A stretch of DNA of 38,652 nt from assembly GCA_035999365.1 (NCBI GenBank), contig DASYGT010000005.1, forward strand, positions 1-38,652. Direction: 5' to 3'. This document shows, in pieces, positions 31,270 to 38,652 of the stretch. Each line of letters starts with the position of its first letter. Positions within the stretch are counted from its first letter, which is position 1. The position numbers and the translations under genes were made by a program. This DNA is from DASYGT01 sp035999365. Its GTDB lineage: Bacteria > Actinomycetota > Actinomycetes > Mycobacteriales > Jatrophihabitantaceae. The notes below the pieces were generated by a model. That model saw only the letters and a program-made list of their open reading frames with translations. It had not been told where the DNA came from and ran no database searches.

Positions 31270-34200
31270 GTGAGCGACGAGGAGGAGCTGCGCGCGCGCA
31301 TCGAGGCGCAGATCGCGGCACGGCGCGCTGAGGCCGCGCCGCCGAAACGCGAACGCACCAGCCGGCGCAGCAAACGAGACGTTGAAGAGCAGTCGGCGCC
31401 CGAGCCGACGCTGAATCGACCCCGCTCCGCGGATCGGGCAGAATCGACGAGTAGGTCGAACAGACCGAGCCGGACGCAGCACCAGGATCCGGACGCCGAA
31501 ACCGAGCTGTTCGACCAAGAAACCTTGAACGCGTCCGCAGGGGACGCGCCATCTGGGTCGAGAGAGACGAGCGCCGTGCCGCCACCGACGGACAGGCCTG
31601 ACGACCGCTATCCGCGGCCGCGCGCCGAAAGCGAACCCGACGAGCCTCGCCGCCCCCCCGGCGGCAAGCCGGAGGACCTTGCGCGCTCGTTGCGGCCTGA
31701 TCGGCCGTGGTTGAGCCGCCCGACCGACGAGGCGGCGAACCCCAGCGAACCGGCTGGCGACCCCGCGTCCGGGCCCCTTCGCCCCGCGCGGCCCTGGCTG
31801 GCGCGCCCCGCTGGGGACGTCACCCGGGATGATGCAGACCAATCGCCGGGTGCACCGTCGGCGCCGGGTGCTTCGTCCACACCATCCACACCATCGGCCC
31901 CGTCGCCGCGCACGCGCCCAGAGCCACGCGTGCCTCCGTCGGTGCTGCCCCCTGTCGATGATGTGGGCGAGGAACCACGCGGCTGGCTCGGACGCCGACG
32001 CCGCAAGTCCGATCGCGACGAGCCGGACACCGAGCTGGAGGCGCAGGAGCGGCAGTACGCCGACGCGTCGCAGCTCGCTGAAGAGCGCCGCCGTACCGAG
32101 GCGGCTCGGCTCGCCGAGGAGGTGCGCCAGGAGGAGACGGCGCGCCGCGCCGAGCAGGAGCGCCGCGCCGCTGATGACCGCACTGGCGAGGAGCGTCGCC
32201 GAGAGGTCGCGGAACGTCGGCTGGCCGCCGAGCGGGAGGCGGAGGCGGCCCGTCTGGCCGAGGAGGTGCGCCAGGAGGAGACGGCGCGCCGCGCCGAGCA
32301 GGAGCGCCGGGCGGCTGATGACCGTGTGGCAGCAGAGCGACGTGCCGCCGACGAGCAGCGTCAGGCCGATGAACAGCGTCAGGCCGATGAACAGCGTCAG
32401 GCCGATGAACAGCGTCAGGCGGCTGACGACCGTGCCGCAGCGGAGCAGCGCGCCGGCGACGAGGAGCGCCAGGCGGCTGAGCATCGCCGTTCGGCGGCGA
32501 TCTCCGCAGCAGAGATGGCGCGGGCCGACGAGGCACGCCGTGCCGAAGACGCCCGCCGGGCCGAGGAGCGCCGTCGAATTGAGGAGGCGCGAGCCGACGA
32601 CGAGCGGGAGGCCGAGGCGCGCAGGCAGGCCGAGGAAGCGCAACTGTCCCGCCGCGAACGCCGCCGCTTCCGGCACGACGACACCGCGGAACCGACTTCA
32701 GACGTCATCCCGTCGGCGGTCGATGTCGGCGTCGTGATGAGCGAGGTCGCCGCCTACCACGACGAACTCGAGCGGCTGCGCCAACAGATCGCCGCCTTGA
32801 GTGACGACCTCGAGGGTCTCGACCTGCCCGAGACGTCGGGAAGCGGCGGTACGACCGCCGCGACTACCGCCGAACCGCACGCCCCGGCGCATGACGAGCA
32901 TGAGGCGACTCAGCCGGAGCCGACCCCGCCGTCCGAGCCGACCCCGACGTCCGAGGTGCCCGAGCAGCGATCCACCGCTGCCGCCGAGCCCGCGCCGAGC
33001 ACGGATTCGGGATTCGAGCCGGCCCGGGTGTGGCAGCCCGGAGGCGGCTTCGCGTCCCAGGACACGGCGTCCGAGGACAGGCCGTCCGACCCCGACGAGG
33101 GCGTCTCGAGTTCGTCGGGTGCCAAGGCCGGTACCGATCTGCCCCGCCGCCTCGCCGAGGCCAACGCACGCCCGCCACATGAGGATTTCGACCGCTCCCG
33201 TGACGACGCGGCCAACTACGACGAACCCGATCAACCCAAAGCACCGATCCGCCGCGCCTTCCGCCGGCTGTTCGATCCGGCGTCGGAATCCGGATCGGGC
33301 TCCGGCACTGAGGAGGACGATCAAGGTGGCCATGAGCAGTCCATCGGGGAATGGCTCGACACCGGAGACGCTCCGGGGGTAAGCGCTGCGCCGACGTCGA
33401 GTGAGCTCACCGCGGTGGAGGCGCCCGACTCCACCCCACTCGAAGATCAGGCACCCGCGGATGCGCCATCCGACGAGCCCCCGCTGCCACCAGGAACCGA
33501 TCTTGCCCGGCGCTTGGCCCGGGTGTCGGCGCAGCCCCCACCCGATGAGCTCCCCGACGATGACGACGACGCCGTGGACGAGCGGCCGCGCAACCCGCTG
33601 CGCCGCGCAGCCAGCTGGCTGTTCCAGGCAGCGCCGGATGTCGAGGACGACACGGCCGAGCCCGAACGCGTGCCGGAGCCCGAGCCCGAGCCCGAACGCG
33701 TGCCGGTACCGGAGCAGGAACCGGAACCGGAACCGGAACAGGAACCCGAACAGGCCGCCGAGCCGCCCACCGCACGGCCGCCAGGGGTCGACTTGGCCAA
33801 GCGATTGGCCGAGGCGAACTCAGCGGCCCTTGCCCGCGCGCAGATCGGCACGCAGCTGGTCGACCGGCCGATCGTCGACGAGCCCGCTCCGCCGGCCGCC
33901 CCCGAGCGAACGCCGTGGCGCCGTTCGGCCGAACCGCCGCCTACGACGTCGCGATCCGAACGCGCCGATGCGCCCGCCGGCGAGCAACGCAGCATGGGGG
34001 CGGCGCTGCGGTCCGCCCGATCGAACACCTGGATCCGCCTGGCCGTCGCCGTCGTGCTGATCATTGTCGGGGCCGTCGCACTGCGTTCCTATGTCGTTGC
34101 GCCGTATTACATACCGTCAGCGTCGATGGAGACGACGCTGCACGGGTGCCCGGGCTGCAACAACGACCACGTCCTGGTGAACAAGCTCTCCTACAAGCTG

Positions 34201-34554
34201 CATCCGATCCATCGGGGCGACGTGGTCGTCTTCAACCGGCCCTCTACGTGGCAGGTACCCGACAAGGTCTTGATCAAGCGGGTCATCGGCCTGCCCGGCG
34301 ACGTCGTGACGGCGCGGTCGGGCATCGTCTACGTCAACGGAGACCAACTGGCCGAGCCCTATGTCGACGAGTCGTGCACGAAGGGGACGCAGGGCCTTAC
34401 CCAGGTCACCGTTGCGGCCGGTGACGTGTTCGTCATGGGCGACGACCGTTGCGACTCGGCCGACAGCCGCACCTACGGAGCTGTCGCCAAATCCGACGTG
34501 ATCGGGAGAGCCTTCCTCATCATCTGGCCGCTCGCGCGTATTCATTGGTTGTGA
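31270..34554 (+). CDS. lepB: Signal peptidase I with a giant cytoplasmic N-terminal extension
   Basis: The C-terminal 175 residues are a complete type I signal peptidase. A single anchor (921-943) precedes PSASME with nucleophile Ser952, DKVLIKRVIGLPGD with general-base Lys1003 and MGDDRCDSADSRTYG. The remaining 920 residues, presumably cytoplasmic, are not part of any signal peptidase I known to me (usual length 200-300). They comprise a Pro/Arg/Asp-rich disordered part (1-250), a charged helical or coiled-coil region (about 253-474) with internal repeats, Glu/Pro-rich linkers, and three spaced copies of a DL-x2-RLA motif. GTG 31270 is chosen because the upstream frame overlaps the divergent protease gene. 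No frameshift or stop separates the parts. It may be an additional SPase I, since the canonical locus beside rplS is elsewhere in relatives. Confidence 0.9.
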   Translation: MSDEEELRARIEAQIAARRAEAAPPKRERTSRRSKRDVEEQSAPEPTLNRPRSADRAESTSRSNRPSRTQHQDPDAETELFDQETLNASAGDAPSGSRETSAVPPPTDRPDDRYPRPRAESEPDEPRRPPGGKPEDLARSLRPDRPWLSRPTDEAANPSEPAGDPASGPLRPARPWLARPAGDVTRDDADQSPGAPSAPGASSTPSTPSAPSPRTRPEPRVPPSVLPPVDDVGEEPRGWLGRRRRKSDRDEPDTELEAQERQYADASQLAEERRRTEAARLAEEVRQEETARRAEQERRAADDRTGEERRREVAERRLAAEREAEAARLAEEVRQEETARRAEQERRAADDRVAAERRAADEQRQADEQRQADEQRQADEQRQAADDRAAAEQRAGDEERQAAEHRRSAAISAAEMARADEARRAEDARRAEERRRIEEARADDEREAEARRQAEEAQLSRRERRRFRHDDTAEPTSDVIPSAVDVGVVMSEVAAYHDELERLRQQIAALSDDLEGLDLPETSGSGGTTAATTAEPHAPAHDEHEATQPEPTPPSEPTPTSEVPEQRSTAAAEPAPSTDSGFEPARVWQPGGGFASQDTASEDRPSDPDEGVSSSSGAKAGTDLPRRLAEANARPPHEDFDRSRDDAANYDEPDQPKAPIRRAFRRLFDPASESGSGSGTEEDDQGGHEQSIGEWLDTGDAPGVSAAPTSSELTAVEAPDSTPLEDQAPADAPSDEPPLPPGTDLARRLARVSAQPPPDELPDDDDDAVDERPRNPLRRAASWLFQAAPDVEDDTAEPERVPEPEPEPERVPVPEQEPEPEPEQEPEQAAEPPTARPPGVDLAKRLAEANSAALARAQIGTQLVDRPIVDEPAPPAAPERTPWRRSAEPPPTTSRSERADAPAGEQRSMGAALRSARSNTWIRLAVAVVLIIVGAVALRSYVVAPYYIPSASMETTLHGCPGCNNDHVLVNKLSYKLHPIHRGDVVVFNRPSTWQVPDKVLIKRVIGLPGDVVTARSGIVYVNGDQLAEPYVDESCTKGTQGLTQVTVAAGDVFVMGDDRCDSADSRTYGAVAKSDVIGRAFLIIWPLARIHWL
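32098..32325 (+). repeat. 84-bp direct repeat inside the signal peptidase coiled coil
   Basis: Positions 32098-32181 and 32242-32325 encode the same 28 residues (from EAARLAEEVRQE to RRAADDR), offset by 144 bp. By eye, six of 84 bases differ and all six changes are silent. Confidence 0.85.
32347..32418 (+). repeat. Four tandem 18-bp units in the signal peptidase gene
   Basis: GCCGATGAACAGCGTCAG occurs three times without change (32365-32418), preceded by one copy with two differences (32347-32364). Each unit encodes ADEQRQ, so copy-number change would stay in frame and lengthen or shorten the helix. Confidence 0.92.
33130..33846 (+). repeat. Three dispersed copies of a DLxxRLA peptide motif in the signal peptidase extension
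   Basis: GTDLPRRLAEANARPP (from residue 621), GTDLARRLARVSAQPP (from 742) and GVDLAKRLAEANSAAL (from 839) share the core DLxxRLA. The first two are each followed by a basic amphipathic segment (IRRAFRRLFDPA and LRRAASWLFQAA). A weaker relative, EDLARSLRP, lies at 135-143. They are separated by disordered Glu/Pro-rich linkers. Confidence 0.8.
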
Positions 34555-34604
34555 CAGCGGCCGCTTCGCAGAACTTGTCGGACCACGCGCCTAGGGTGAG
34601 CTCC

Positions 34605-35489
34605 ATGACCGAGAACCCGCCGTCGCTCGTCGAAAACGCGATCGTCGTCGGTTCCCTGTCGCCGTCTCGAGCGGCTGATTTCAAGAATTGCCCCCTGCTC
34701 TACCGCTTCCGCACGATCGACCGGCTGCCCGAGGCACCCTCCAAGGCCGCCACCCGCGGCACCGTGGTGCACACGGTGCTCGAGGAGCTCTTCGATCTGC
34801 CCGCGATCGAGCGCACGTCGGCGGCGGCCAAGGCGCTGCTGCCGGGGGCCTGGCAACGCGTGCTCACCGAGTACCCCGAAGCTGCTCAGCTCTTCGATGC
34901 CGATTCCGACGGCGCCGAGCTCGCGGAATGGCTCGACAGTGCGGCGGGTCTGCTGGACAACTACTTCGTGCTTGAAGACCCCTCCCGCCTCGAACCGGCC
35001 GCGCGTGAGGAACGGGTCGAGATCATCATCGACGGGCTGCGGCTGCGCGGTTATGTCGATCGCATCGACGTCTCCCCCGCCGGCGACATCCGCATCGTCG
35101 ATTACAAGACGGGAACCACCCCGCGGGAGGCGTTCGAGGCCAAAGCCCTGTTCCAGATGAAGTTCTACGCCTTGGTGCTCTGGCGTACCCGCGGCGTCGT
35201 ACCGCGCCAGCTCCGGCTGATGTATCTCGCCGACACCGACACGTTGAGCTATACCCCCGACGGCGAGGAGCTCGAACGGTTCGAGCGCACGCTGAAGGCG
35301 ATCTGGGCGGCTATCCAGCGGGCCACCGAGAGCGGTGACTTCCGCCCCAACCCCGGTCGGCTCTGCGGTTGGTGCGACCATCAGGCGCTCTGCCCGGCCT
35401 TCGGCGGCACACCGCCGCCGTTCCCGGCCGGTGCCCTCGCGACGATCGACATCGACCACCGCTCCCCTGCACCCGTGGCTACCGCCTGA
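34605..35489 (+). CDS. RecB-like PD-(D/E)XK nuclease with Fe-S cluster (Rv2119-like)
   Basis: The 294-residue product has a PD-(D/E)XK nuclease core with GTVVH (52-56), GYVDRIDV with Asp152, and IVDYKTG with Asp166 and Lys168. Cys29 together with C-x2-C-x5-C (Cys254, Cys257, Cys263) forms the four-cysteine iron-sulfur arrangement known from AddB and Cas4-type nucleases. It lacks a helicase part. M. tuberculosis Rv2119, annotated as a RecB family exonuclease, lies next to trmI in the same neighbourhood. ATG 34605 has GGTGAG upstream; the frame before it overlaps lepB. There is no CRISPR array nearby, so a Cas4 role is not indicated. It converges on the phosphatase gene with an 11-bp overlap. 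Confidence 0.88.
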   Translation: MTENPPSLVENAIVVGSLSPSRAADFKNCPLLYRFRTIDRLPEAPSKAATRGTVVHTVLEELFDLPAIERTSAAAKALLPGAWQRVLTEYPEAAQLFDADSDGAELAEWLDSAAGLLDNYFVLEDPSRLEPAAREERVEIIIDGLRLRGYVDRIDVSPAGDIRIVDYKTGTTPREAFEAKALFQMKFYALVLWRTRGVVPRQLRLMYLADTDTLSYTPDGEELERFERTLKAIWAAIQRATESGDFRPNPGRLCGWCDHQALCPAFGGTPPPFPAGALATIDIDHRSPAPVATA

Positions 35490-36165
35490 GCTCGTCCCGC
35501 ACCAGCGCGTCCAGGGCCTCGACGTCCAGATCGACGAGCGAGCCGACCATCACGCGCGAGGGCGCGGGATCGATCGGCACCGAGTGGGGAATCGCGACAA
35601 CGACGCAGCCGGCCGCTTCGGCGGAGGCGACGCCCGTCGGCGAATCTTCGACGGCTACGCAGCGCCGCGGATCCACACCCAACCGCGCGGCGGCGCTCAG
35701 GTAGGCCTCCGGATGCGGCTTGCCGTCCAGCACCTGATCCCCCGTCACGATCGCGTCGAAGGTCCCGGGCGGCAACGCATCAGCGACAGCCGAAGCGAAT
35801 CGGTCGTAGGACATCGTGACCATCGCGCACGGAACGCCGGCGGCACGCAACTCACCCAGCAGCGCGACCGCCCCGGGCCGCCACGGCATAGCGTGCCGGG
35901 CCGCCCGCACGACATCGTCCAGCAAGCGATCGACGATCTGCGCGGGTTCCAGGGGAACACCGCCGTGCTCGCGGATGTACTCGGCGGCAGTGAGCAGCGC
36001 GTTGCCCACAAGGGCGTGGGCGTGCGTGTCGTTCCACGTGCCACCGAATGACTCTACGAGTTCGTATTCGGCGGCGATCCAGAACGGCTCGGTATCGACG
36101 AGGGTGCCGTCCATGTCGAACAGGACGGCCTGCAGCAGGCGTTCGCCCGCCGGCGCCTGCCCCAT
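35479..36165 (-). CDS. HAD-family phosphatase (beta-phosphoglucomutase-like)
   Basis: The 228-residue product has motif I FDMDGTLVDTEP with nucleophile Asp17 and general acid Asp19, the motif II Thr/Ser in VTMSYDR, Lys in LDGKPHPEAYL and the acidic VAVEDSPTGVASAEAAG motif. A helical cap lies between motifs I and II. This is subclass I of the HAD superfamily, typically hydrolysing small sugar or nucleotide phosphates; the substrate is not predictable. It begins 6 bp after the metH stop, so it is probably co-transcribed with metH. Its end overlaps recB by 11 bp. Confidence 0.88.
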   Translation of the reverse strand: MGQAPAGERLLQAVLFDMDGTLVDTEPFWIAAEYELVESFGGTWNDTHAHALVGNALLTAAEYIREHGGVPLEPAQIVDRLLDDVVRAARHAMPWRPGAVALLGELRAAGVPCAMVTMSYDRFASAVADALPPGTFDAIVTGDQVLDGKPHPEAYLSAAARLGVDPRRCVAVEDSPTGVASAEAAGCVVVAIPHSVPIDPAPSRVMVGSLVDLDVEALDALVRDELRR

Positions 36166-36171
36166 CAGGTG

Positions 36172-38652
36172 CTACTCGTTGTCCGTGCGGTAACCGAGAT
36201 TTGGCGACAGCCACCGCTCGGCCTCGGCGACGGTCCAGCTCTTGCGCTTGGCATAGTCCTCGACCTGGTCACGGCCGATCTGACCCAGCACGAAGTACTG
36301 CGCCTGCGGGTGCGAGAAGTAGAGGCCGCTCACGGCAGCCCCTGGCCACATCGCCATGCTGTCGGTGAGCTCGATGCCCGTGTTCGCCTGCACGTCGAGC
36401 AGCTCCCAGATCGCCTGCTTCTCCGTGTGCTCGGGGCACGCGGGGTAGCCAGGCGCCGGGCGGATGCCCACGTACTGCTCCTTGATCAGCGCCTCGCTGT
36501 CGAGTTCCTCGTCGGGCTGGTAGCCCCAGAACTCCGTGCGTACCCGCTGGTGCAGCCGTTCGGCGAACGCCTCGGCCAGCCGGTCGGCCAGCGATTCGAG
36601 CAGGATCGCGCTGTAGTCGTCCAACGCGGCCTTGAATTCCATGATCTTTTCGGTGATCCCGAGCCCCGCGGTGACGGCGAAGGCGCCGACGTAGTCGTGC
36701 AGTCCGGTCTCCTTCGGGGCGACGAAATCGGCGAGCGATCGGTGCGGAACACCCGGCCGGTGTTCGGTCTGCTGGCGCAGTTGGCGCAGCGTCAACCGCA
36801 CCGAGTCACGGCTCTCGTCGGTGTAGATCTCGATGTCGTCGTCGTCGACCGTGCTCGCCGGGAACAGGCCGAGCACACCCGCAGCCCGGATCCACTTCTG
36901 CTCGATGAGCGTGTCGAGCATCGTCTGGGCATCGCTCCACAGCTTGCGTGCGGCCTCACCCGACGTCGGGTTGTTCAGGATGTCCGGGAATCTGCCCTTC
37001 ATCTCCCACGCGTTGAAGAACGGCTGCCAGTCGATGTACTCGCGCAGTTCGCTCAGGGGGTAGTCGGTGAAGCGCTTGACGAACTGCGTCGCCGAAGCCA
37101 GCCGCTGCTCGCTGTCGTGGTGGACGTCTGGTGCCTGTTGGGCGAGCAGCCGTGGCCGCGGCGGCCGGTATGCGGTCCAGTCGATCGGCGTTCGGTCCGC
37201 TCGCGCGGCCTCGATCGGCAGGATCACCTTGGCGTCGGCGCGCGCGGCATAGCGTTCCCGCAGTGAGTCGTAGTCGGCGACCACCTCTGCGAGCAGCCCC
37301 GGACGCTGGTCGTCGGACAGCAACGCGGCGACGACCGGCACCGAGCGGGACGCGTCCTTCACCCAGATGACCGGGCCGTGGTACTTCTTGTCGACCTTCA
37401 CCGCGGTGTGGGCGCGCGAGGTCGTGGCACCGCCGATGAGCAGCGGAATCTCGAAACCCTGCCGCTCCATCTCGGCCGCGAAGTTCACCATCTCGTCGAG
37501 CGACGGCGTGATGAGACCGGACAGCCCGATGACGTCCGCGTCGTGTTCCTTCGCCGCGTCCAGGATCTTCTGCGCCGGAACCATCACGCCGAGATCGATG
37601 ACGTCGTAGTTGTTGCACTGCAGCACAACGCCGACGATGTTCTTCCCAATGTCGTGGACGTCGCCCTTCACCGTTGCCATGACCACGGTGCCGTTGCTGC
37701 GCCCGACGTCCTCCGCCGACTTGCCGGCCTCGATGAACGGCACGAGGTAGGCGACAGCCTTCTTCATCACCCGCGCGGACTTGACGACCTGCGGCAAGAA
37801 CATCTTCCCCGCGCCGAACAGATCGCCGACCACGTTCATGCCCGCCATGAGCGGGCCCTCGATGACCTCGATGGGCAGGCCACCGCGTGCCTCGATCAGG
37901 GCGCGCAATTCCTCGGTGTCGGTTTCGGCGTAGTCGTCGATGCCCTTCACCAGCGCGTGGGTGATGCGCTCTGCGACGGGCAACGCCCGCCATTCGTCGT
38001 TGACGGCCTCACCCTTCATGCCATCGCCGGCGAACTCCGTCGCGATCTCGAGCAGCCGCTCGGTGGCGTCGGCGCGCCGGTTGAGGATGACGTCCTCGAT
38101 GCAGTCACGCAGTCGGCGGTCGACCTGGTCGTAGACGACGAGGGCACCCGCGTTCACGATTCCCATGTCCATTCCGGCAGAGATCGCGTGGTACAGGAAG
38201 ACGGCGTGGATGGCCTCGCGCACGGCGTTGTTGCCGCGGAACGAGAACGACACGTTCGACACGCCGCCGGACACCAGCGCGCCTGCCAGGTTCTGCTTGA
38301 TCCAGCGAGTTGCCTCGATGAAGTCGACGCCGTAGTTGGCGTGTTCCTCGATTCCGGTCGCGACCGCGAAGATGTTCGGATCGAAGACGATGTCCTCGGC
38401 CGGGAATCCGACCTCGTCGACCAGGATCCGATAGGCCCGTTCGCAGATGACCTTGCGACGCTCGAGGTTGTCGGCCTGGCCGTTCTCGTCGAACGCCATG
38501 ACCACCACGGCGGCACCGTACTTACGGCACAGCCGGGCCTGCTCGCGGAACTTGTCCTCCCCCTCTTTCATCGAGATCGAGTTGACGATCGGCTTGCCCT
38601 GGACACATCGCAGTCCGGCCTCGATCACCTCGAACTTCGACGAGTCGATCAT
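36172..38652 (-). CDS. metH: Cobalamin-dependent methionine synthase MetH, C-terminal 826 residues (5' end outside window)
   Basis: The frame is open to the right edge, so the homocysteine domain and the start of the folate domain are missing. Present are most of the methyltetrahydrofolate domain (MIDSSKFEVIEAGL, NSISMKEG, DPNIFAVATGIEEH), the helical cap (about 205-310), the B12-binding Rossmann domain with DVHDIGKN (331-338, His333 as lower cobalt ligand) and the SAM activation domain with RPAPGYPACP from 731. All reactivation features are present, so it is the full E. coli-type enzyme transferring methyl from folate to homocysteine. The downstream HAD gene follows 6 bp later. M. tuberculosis also has metH (Rv2124c) near trmI and mpa. 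Confidence 0.95.
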   Translation of the reverse strand: MIDSSKFEVIEAGLRCVQGKPIVNSISMKEGEDKFREQARLCRKYGAAVVVMAFDENGQADNLERRKVICERAYRILVDEVGFPAEDIVFDPNIFAVATGIEEHANYGVDFIEATRWIKQNLAGALVSGGVSNVSFSFRGNNAVREAIHAVFLYHAISAGMDMGIVNAGALVVYDQVDRRLRDCIEDVILNRRADATERLLEIATEFAGDGMKGEAVNDEWRALPVAERITHALVKGIDDYAETDTEELRALIEARGGLPIEVIEGPLMAGMNVVGDLFGAGKMFLPQVVKSARVMKKAVAYLVPFIEAGKSAEDVGRSNGTVVMATVKGDVHDIGKNIVGVVLQCNNYDVIDLGVMVPAQKILDAAKEHDADVIGLSGLITPSLDEMVNFAAEMERQGFEIPLLIGGATTSRAHTAVKVDKKYHGPVIWVKDASRSVPVVAALLSDDQRPGLLAEVVADYDSLRERYAARADAKVILPIEAARADRTPIDWTAYRPPRPRLLAQQAPDVHHDSEQRLASATQFVKRFTDYPLSELREYIDWQPFFNAWEMKGRFPDILNNPTSGEAARKLWSDAQTMLDTLIEQKWIRAAGVLGLFPASTVDDDDIEIYTDESRDSVRLTLRQLRQQTEHRPGVPHRSLADFVAPKETGLHDYVGAFAVTAGLGITEKIMEFKAALDDYSAILLESLADRLAEAFAERLHQRVRTEFWGYQPDEELDSEALIKEQYVGIRPAPGYPACPEHTEKQAIWELLDVQANTGIELTDSMAMWPGAAVSGLYFSHPQAQYFVLGQIGRDQVEDYAKRKSWTVAEAERWLSPNLGYRTDNE

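Noticed and set aside
34605..35489. Cas4-like nuclease and hence a CRISPR system
   Set aside because: The Fe-S PD-(D/E)XK layout is shared by RecB/AddB-type proteins; no cas genes or regularly spaced repeats occur in the window and synteny fits Rv2119.

Overview
This is a high-GC actinobacterial chromosome segment, most likely from a mycolic-acid actinomycete (Mycobacteriales: Gordonia, Rhodococcus, Williamsia or Mycobacterium-like). The evidence is the cholesterol catabolism set arranged around KstR operators, a Pup-proteasome accessory pair (mpa, dop), many GTG starts and dense ATGA-coupled operons. The genus cannot be fixed from sequence reading alone. All names come from reading motifs and recalling family members; no database search was run.

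Positions 1-1000 hold the 3' end of an HNH/DUF222-type endonuclease and a small phosphoribosyltransferase. Positions 1001-20395 are a compact steroid-degradation region. hsaE-hsaG-hsaF (minus) encode the last steps of ring A/B meta-cleavage product breakdown. They diverge from a five-gene plus-strand operon: kstD, a MaoC hydratase, a Kst4D-like flavoprotein, an SDR and a DapB-like dehydrogenase. Convergent to that operon is the C17 side-chain operon chsE1-chsE2-chsH2-chsH1-ltp2, which is the igr operon without cyp125 at its head. Next come an alpha/beta hydrolase, a WS/DGAT acyltransferase, a LipC-like esterase and the fused acyl-CoA dehydrogenase fadE34 (chsE3). kstR (20534-21184) closes the block. 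Four perfect copies of the 14-bp palindrome TAGAACnnGTTCTA sit at the four divergent gene starts (3793, 14503, 16877, 20382), so this looks like one KstR-repressed regulon with its repressor attached.

Positions 21197-29238 change subject. A minus-strand train runs mpa (proteasomal ATPase), a TauE/SafE permease, lemA, an M48 membrane protease, dop (Pup deamidase/depupylase) and a class III nucleotide cyclase. The pup and prcBA genes that often follow dop are not in this window, and kstR lies there instead. A divergent ferredoxin follows mpa's start.

Positions 29247-38652 hold trmI, a site-2 protease with CBS-like tail, and a signal peptidase I with an enormous cytoplasmic N-terminal extension (about 920 residues ahead of the only membrane anchor). 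After these come a RecB-like Fe-S nuclease, a HAD phosphatase and the 3' two-thirds of cobalamin-dependent metH, which runs off the right edge. The oversized signal peptidase, with coiled-coil, tandem repeats and three spaced copies of a DLA-R-LA motif, is the least explained object in the window. No tRNA, rRNA, CRISPR array or insertion sequence was recognised, and no gene-free stretch exceeds 300 bases.
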